In this document: piece by piece, positions 59,067-64,000 of the stretch
Layout: each line of letters opens with the position of its first letter
Position numbering within the stretch: the stretch's first letter is position 1
NCBI GenBank assembly: GCA_015698045.1
Contig: BLAL01000246.1
Coordinates: 62,001 to 126,000 of the forward strand
Length of the DNA stretch: 64,000 nt
From: Rhizophagus clarus
Lineage: Eukaryota > Glomeromycota > Glomeromycetes > Glomerales > Glomeraceae
Direction of reading: 5' to 3'
Position numbers and translations under genes: made by a program
The notes under the pieces: model-generated
Database searches by the model: none
Told to the model about the DNA's origin: nothing
Seen by the model: only the letters and a program-made list of their open reading frames with translations

Positions 59067-59075
59067 GTTACGTTA

Positions 59076-60926
59076 TTAATAATAGAAATTAACATATGGT
59101 AATTGGTTTATTTATTCATTGGTAAAGTTACAGTTATTTAAAAAAAAATTCATATTTATTGTTTTTATGATTATCATTTAGGTTCTATGAAAAAAATTAT
59201 GGTAAAACCTCGATATATCGAACTCGCGGTTCAAGAGCAAAAAGTCCGGTAATATACCAAACCCGTTGCAAGTTCGGTATATAAATCTGTTATGCACGTG
59301 ATTAAGAATATTAATTTTGGCCAGAATTAAGATTTTAATTATCACCGACCAGTACGAATGAAAAATCCCAACCACGTGATCATAGTTCTACCAAAAAATT
59401 TTTTTATATGCTACAATCTACTGATAATTTTTATCCATATACAGTATTTCCATAGCCTAAAATATATGTTCTACGATAGATACAAACTAATTGTATCGTG
59501 CGTAGTATATGTAAGTACCACCATTCTTGACGAACGTTTGTTCAGCCGTTAAAAGAGAGAGCAAATCCTATTCTATCTAGTACTAATTTCTTTAGCTTCA
59601 TCTGCTAAATTTCATTAGATAAGGTTTTATTTTCGATCTGATACTGTAGTTTAATCTGCGGATTAAGAAATTTAAACAATTTAATGATTACTGGATTATT
59701 AGTAACTTGTAATAAATATACAATTTTGCTTTGCTTGCGTTTGAAATAGATCATGCAATATGTGAATCTATAGGTCTGTGATTTGACCATTGAGAAGGCA
59801 AAGATCAATGAATAGCGCGAAGAAAATGATTTTTCTCAATCAAAAAATTGAGTTGGTAAACTGGATTATAATCATTTTCTATTAAAAGAATTAAGAATAT
59901 GTTAAAATGCTATTTTTTAAATATTAATACGACCAATGGAATTAGATTTAGTTTTTTTTAGTTTTATTTTTTGTAAGTGGACAGCTGATTCTGTGAGATG
60001 TAGATTTTATGAACCCAATAATCATCTGAATGATGATTTCTTATTGGCAGAAATTGCTGTGATACTCCTCTTGATCAAACTCGTGGATAAACATAAGAAT
60101 ATTGCTATTTTTGCAACAACTTATTAAATTTTTCTCGACGCAAACTGGAAACACTATTCTCAGTTAGATTAGTGTTTTATTCAGTTTCGTATCTGCCAAC
60201 TCTAATTCTTTAATTCTGATAATATTGGCATTCTCTTACCTCAACAAATCTAATTCGGATTGCGTGATGATAATAACTTTAAAAGAGTTGTAAGTTTGGT
60301 GCATGTATTCAGTTACTCGAAGAATTCTCTCATCTAAAAGGACTGTCGATGCTTAGGTAAATATTACGTTGTCAGTAGCAAGTTTTGAAAAGATGAGGCT
60401 GAAATCTTCTAATGTCATCAAATACCCACACCAAGCACTCACTTGAAAAATTTACAAAACCTTTATTGTAATGTAGCGCGAGGTACCTCCGAAATAAATA
60501 TATTATGAAGATAAGATTTATCTCGTAATGCAGTATATAGACGAATTGTTTCTAACTTGTCTATTCTACACTGTAAGTTATAATAAAATTGAACTAGTAC
60601 TTAATTAGTGGATGTACATTTTAGTATGTTTAAATCGATCTATAATATCATAATTTTGATTAAAATAATAAAAATAAAATAAAAATTATTTTGTTTAAAA
60701 GGGCCAGCTCTAGTATTATAAATCAATGATCGACATTTATTTATGCATTTTAATTTTTTTAAAGTACTTTCTTATTTCAATTGATATATTATGAGATGGG
60801 TACGGTTGGTGCGTCAGCATTAGCACATTCAGAAACCACTTTTTTTTTAATTTGACTCTGGATATAATGAACCTAATGTTTCAGTAATTTTTGTTCGGTA
60901 TAGAATGAGTTCGTTATAATATAACA
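59076..60926. other. Intergenic region with weak ORFs
   Basis: An ORF at 59936-60127 has a coding-like C-terminal half (WTADSVRCRFYEPNNHLNDD) but no recognised family. It may be an exon fragment. CACGTG sites lie near 59297 and 59373. Confidence 0.3.
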
Positions 60927-61094
60927 TCACCAAACATTTGTTTGACTTTTTACAAGTAATTTATGCTTGTGCAACCTTTGAATTCCTAATTCATTGCTTA
61001 CCAGTTCATGTAAAAATTGTGTAATAATGTTTATAACTTTTTCTGGACTAACTTTTTCCATTATAAGCATAAGTTCATTTCCGTCCATTACCAT
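60927..61094 (-). CDS. Small ORF (55 aa), possible distant micro-protein relative
   Basis: Begins MVMDGNELMLIMEKVSPEKV and ends QTNVW before TGA. The composition is coding-like and richer in Glu, Met and Lys than nearby random ORFs. NELMLIMEKVSPEKVI can be aligned with NEDMLMLIENLPRQQI of the minus-strand micro-protein at 41894, although the QFFNGFSFH tail is absent. A possible splice donor (CTGGTAAGC) follows FLHEL, so the true C-terminus may lie in another exon. Function unknown. Confidence 0.3.
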   Translation of the reverse strand: MVMDGNELMLIMEKVSPEKVINIITQFLHELVSNELGIQRLHKHKLLVKSQTNVW

Positions 61095-61539
61095 TTCCTC
61101 TTCTTGTAATCGTTAAAAACATCGTGATAATATGATCGAAGCACGTGATGTTTCTGTATAACAAATATATGACTAATATATTCAGGGCTAGTTCGGATGT
61201 TGCATAAAGGATTTCATTAGGCTGTTCATTTCTGATTCGGGATTTTTAACCAATCCAGACATGTGATCAAAATTATAATTGACAAACAAACAATTTTTTT
61301 TTGTGGAACGATTACTGAACGGATTGTACAATTTTATCAAACCTGATCAAAAATCCTGGTATTTTGTAATGTTACATCGAAATTGATCATATTTAATGTT
61401 TCAGGGCAAATTAGACATTTTCTTCTGACAAATTAAATTTCTGACTATCCTATCCCTTGTTTTAATTACCCAGGTTGTATAGTTAATAATTGTCATTTTT
61501 TTTTTAAAGAATATAATTGTTTCAAATAAAAATTTAGCG

Positions 61540-61908
61540 TAGCAATCGGAGCACCCATAAAGTCTGTGTTTCTTACATAGGTAAATCCGCCGATTTTAAC
61601 CAAACTAATTGAAATTTTTAATGTAAAAACTTTGATATATCCAATTGTCCACAATAATTCATAAAAAGACTAAAAGTTAATTAGCAAAACAACCCCACAT
61701 TTGAAATTATTATTTTTTTTTTTTGTTTTAATCCATAACTTTTTAATGAAAAAAACTTTGATATTGGCTTTATTTGAACAAATATCCAATATAAAAACAT
61801 TTATTTTAAATTTTCAATTTATTGACCAAATCAGTAGATTTGTAGATTTATTACTTATGTAAGAAATGCAGAATTTATGGGTGCTCCGATTGTTACACGA
61901 ACTACGAA
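61540..61908. mobile_element. ~370-bp foldback MITE
   Basis: CAATCGGAGCACCCATAAAG on the left and CAATCGGAGCACCCATAAAT on the right (reverse-complemented) continue as TCTG...TTTCTTACATA-R-GTAA, about 38 bp. A second inner inverted region, AAAACTTTGATAT...TTGG/CCAATAT, follows. No clean target duplication. No coding capacity. Confidence 0.8.
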
Positions 61909-61909
61909 T

Positions 61910-64000
61910 TAAGTGGTGATCAATTTTTTAAAAAAAATTATGTATTAAGGGCGTTGTATCTCATGTGAGTAGAAGCCTCTCATAACTTACAAGAAGCAAA
62001 TCATAGTTAATCAAATTATTTTAATTATTTTAATTATTTTGATACTTGATGATTCTACAGATTCATTTAACGCGTAAAAAGTTTAATTCAATATTTTTTC
62101 TTTTTTTTGCTCATGGTCCACATCATGTCTACATTAAAAAGCACGTGCGTTTCATGAAAAATACTCATAAATATATTTTTGTTAAAGTTCCAACCAAAAA
62201 TTTTACTAAAAATTTTTCGTAATGTCGGTGCTTACAAAATTTCGGCTGGAATTATCATCTAAAAAGGAAAGATCTACCGACTTATTTTATGCGGCCATCG
62301 TGGCGAACGTACCACCACGTCAATAACTCAAATTTTTATTATGAATAGAATGTGTTTAAAAGATTGTATAAATAACCAAAAAATCATTTTTACATAATAT
62401 CTGGGCAAAATTAGATTCATTAAATAATAAAATCAATAGAAAATGAAACTTTTTTTCGGTGAAAGAGTGGAGTACTATGCATGGGGGTAATGTAGCCCGC
62501 GATATATGGTAATTTTTTTTTTATATTTAGTTATTTGTCAATATTTTAAGAATCTATTATTAAATGTGATGAATTAATTTTGGACACAGATTTATCCAAT
62601 TTTTAATAGTTTGATCCAAATATCAAAGCAATCGCGTATAAAATTAGTGAACCGATTTCAAATCAAACTAATTTAATATTCTGGAAACGTTATTCAAAGA
62701 GATATAAATAATCATGCTAATGAATCGCATTGCAATGTATTACGGATTCAGTTATTCATCGCTATATACAGTATATGTTTTTAATTAACTTTTATTTTCT
62801 TCATCAACAACATTTTATATGCAAAATTAATGTTGATAATATAACAGATAAAGTTGTGTGACGTTAAATATACTTAATTAATTAAGAAACCAAAAATTGG
62901 ATCACTTGACTATAACATCGCGCTAGACCGAGTCGTACAATTTTTTGTGAAAAAAAAAAACAAATAACTCCACACTTTTCAAAATTCTCACTTTTAGCGT
63001 AAAGTTGTGTAACTATTTAGTTTTAACTCTGTTTATATTATGCATTATCATTAATCTTTCGTTGTGCACACTGCTTGGCGCCTTCCTCTTATAATACCAA
63101 TTTTTTATTTTGCTAAATTAATGTAAATCTTCTATCCTTTTCAACAATGAATTTTGTTGTTTCATTTTAAAAGACGAATTATTATATTAAACAATCATAC
63201 TTAAAATGGTTAATGGTTCACTCCTGCATTGAATAATGAAATAAATAGTATTAAATTAAAGTTATTAAAAAAAAAATAAAAATAAAAATAAATGTACAAC
63301 AATTTACAAATTATTATTCTAGCCGATTATAGACTAAAATGACAAACCAATCAAATTAAGTGACTGATCTACGTGTTGGTTAATACAAAGATTCATTATT
63401 ATAATATTTATCCAAATCTAAAATTTATAAATTAACTACGCACTATAAATTTTCTCATCATTTCATTATGTTTGCTCTTTGTACTTTGTTGTTCTGTACA
63501 TTTAAGCGCATACAGTAATATTGTAACTTGGATATTTTTTTTTTACAAGAATTTATTCAATACAAAAATGGTTTATTATTATATGCATGTCTGATACATT
63601 TATCAAAATGAGTTCTTTTTTATTCATTTATCAATCTTCATCTTTCAAAGAATTAATTCCTTTTCCTGTTATAATAAATATACACAAAATGTAATGTTTA
63701 CAATCATAATGAAAGTATGAAAATGAATTTTTTATAAGGAAATTAGAATAAATAAAATTGGTGAATATTGTGCTCATCAATTAAAATACATGAACGCCAA
63801 TATTATCTAATAGGAATGTAAATTAGAATAAACATTTGACAATGATTAAATGTTTAGAAAACAATTTTCTATATACTCTGTAAAGATGAACATGGCAATT
63901 TCAAGAATCATTCTGAAACTCTTTATGGCTCATTCTCTCGGCATAAAGATAAAAAAAGACGCAATAAACTAAAAAAAATTCATACGCTTTGGATGTTATC
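61910..64000. other. AT-rich intergenic region to window end
   Basis: No supported gene, array or terminal-repeat pair. A CACGTG site lies near 62142. Confidence 0.4.

Overview
The window looks like an AT-rich, repeat-laden nuclear region of a fungus. The gene models need short introns (about 67-100 nt, GTAAGT-like donors, YAG acceptors). There is an interstitial TTAGGG-type tract, and the mobile-element mix includes a Crypton-type tyrosine recombinase, Tc1/mariner, hAT-like elements and many MITEs. This, the Sel1-like gene debris and expanded local paralogues fit an arbuscular mycorrhizal fungus such as Rhizophagus. That assignment is inference from style and remembered families, not from a marker gene. 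No rRNA or intact tRNA gene was seen. Gene density is very low, and most of the sequence holds no protein gene I can support. Layout: 1-9 kb holds two paralogous micro-genes (3949-4098 and 8024-8179) around a decayed, possibly Sel1-repeat, gene (5496-6614). A third paralogue lies at 41894-42067 on the minus strand. 10.4-12.1 kb is a non-autonomous DNA transposon with CCCTA termini. 14.6-17.1 kb holds a minisatellite and a dead Tc1/mariner element, interrupted by a 649-bp CCCTA-terminus MITE. 18.1-19.6 kb and 29.6-31.0 kb are two copies of a segment, each carrying an Asn/Gln/Pro-rich protein gene on the minus strand. 22.0-22.7 kb and 25.1-25.7 kb are MITEs. 31.6-32.1 kb encodes a small secreted protein with 23-residue tandem repeats on the minus strand. 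The best-supported genes are two seven-exon paralogues for seven-transmembrane receptor-like proteins, at 36763-38536 and 53073-54640. They share intron positions and part of their upstream sequence. Between them is a transposon nest (44306-50303): an element with an 8-bp target duplication holds a second element with an 8-bp duplication, which holds a CCCTA element with a 3-bp duplication, which carries a spliced tyrosine-recombinase gene (46982-48610) beside a ~147-bp palindrome. 56.1-59.1 kb holds a foldback element with a long purine-only interior, a second GTCCGG-rich CCCTA MITE, and a 246-bp MITE with a 9-bp duplication. Further inverted-repeat elements lie at 35.4, 44.1 and 61.5 kb. No pathway is encoded. 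The common theme is local duplication of small secreted, signalling or unknown genes in a transposon-rich setting. The observations I rate highest are the nested transposon with its recombinase and shared dyad motif, the micro-protein family with conserved promoter elements, and the CCCTA element family whose target duplications contain only A and T.
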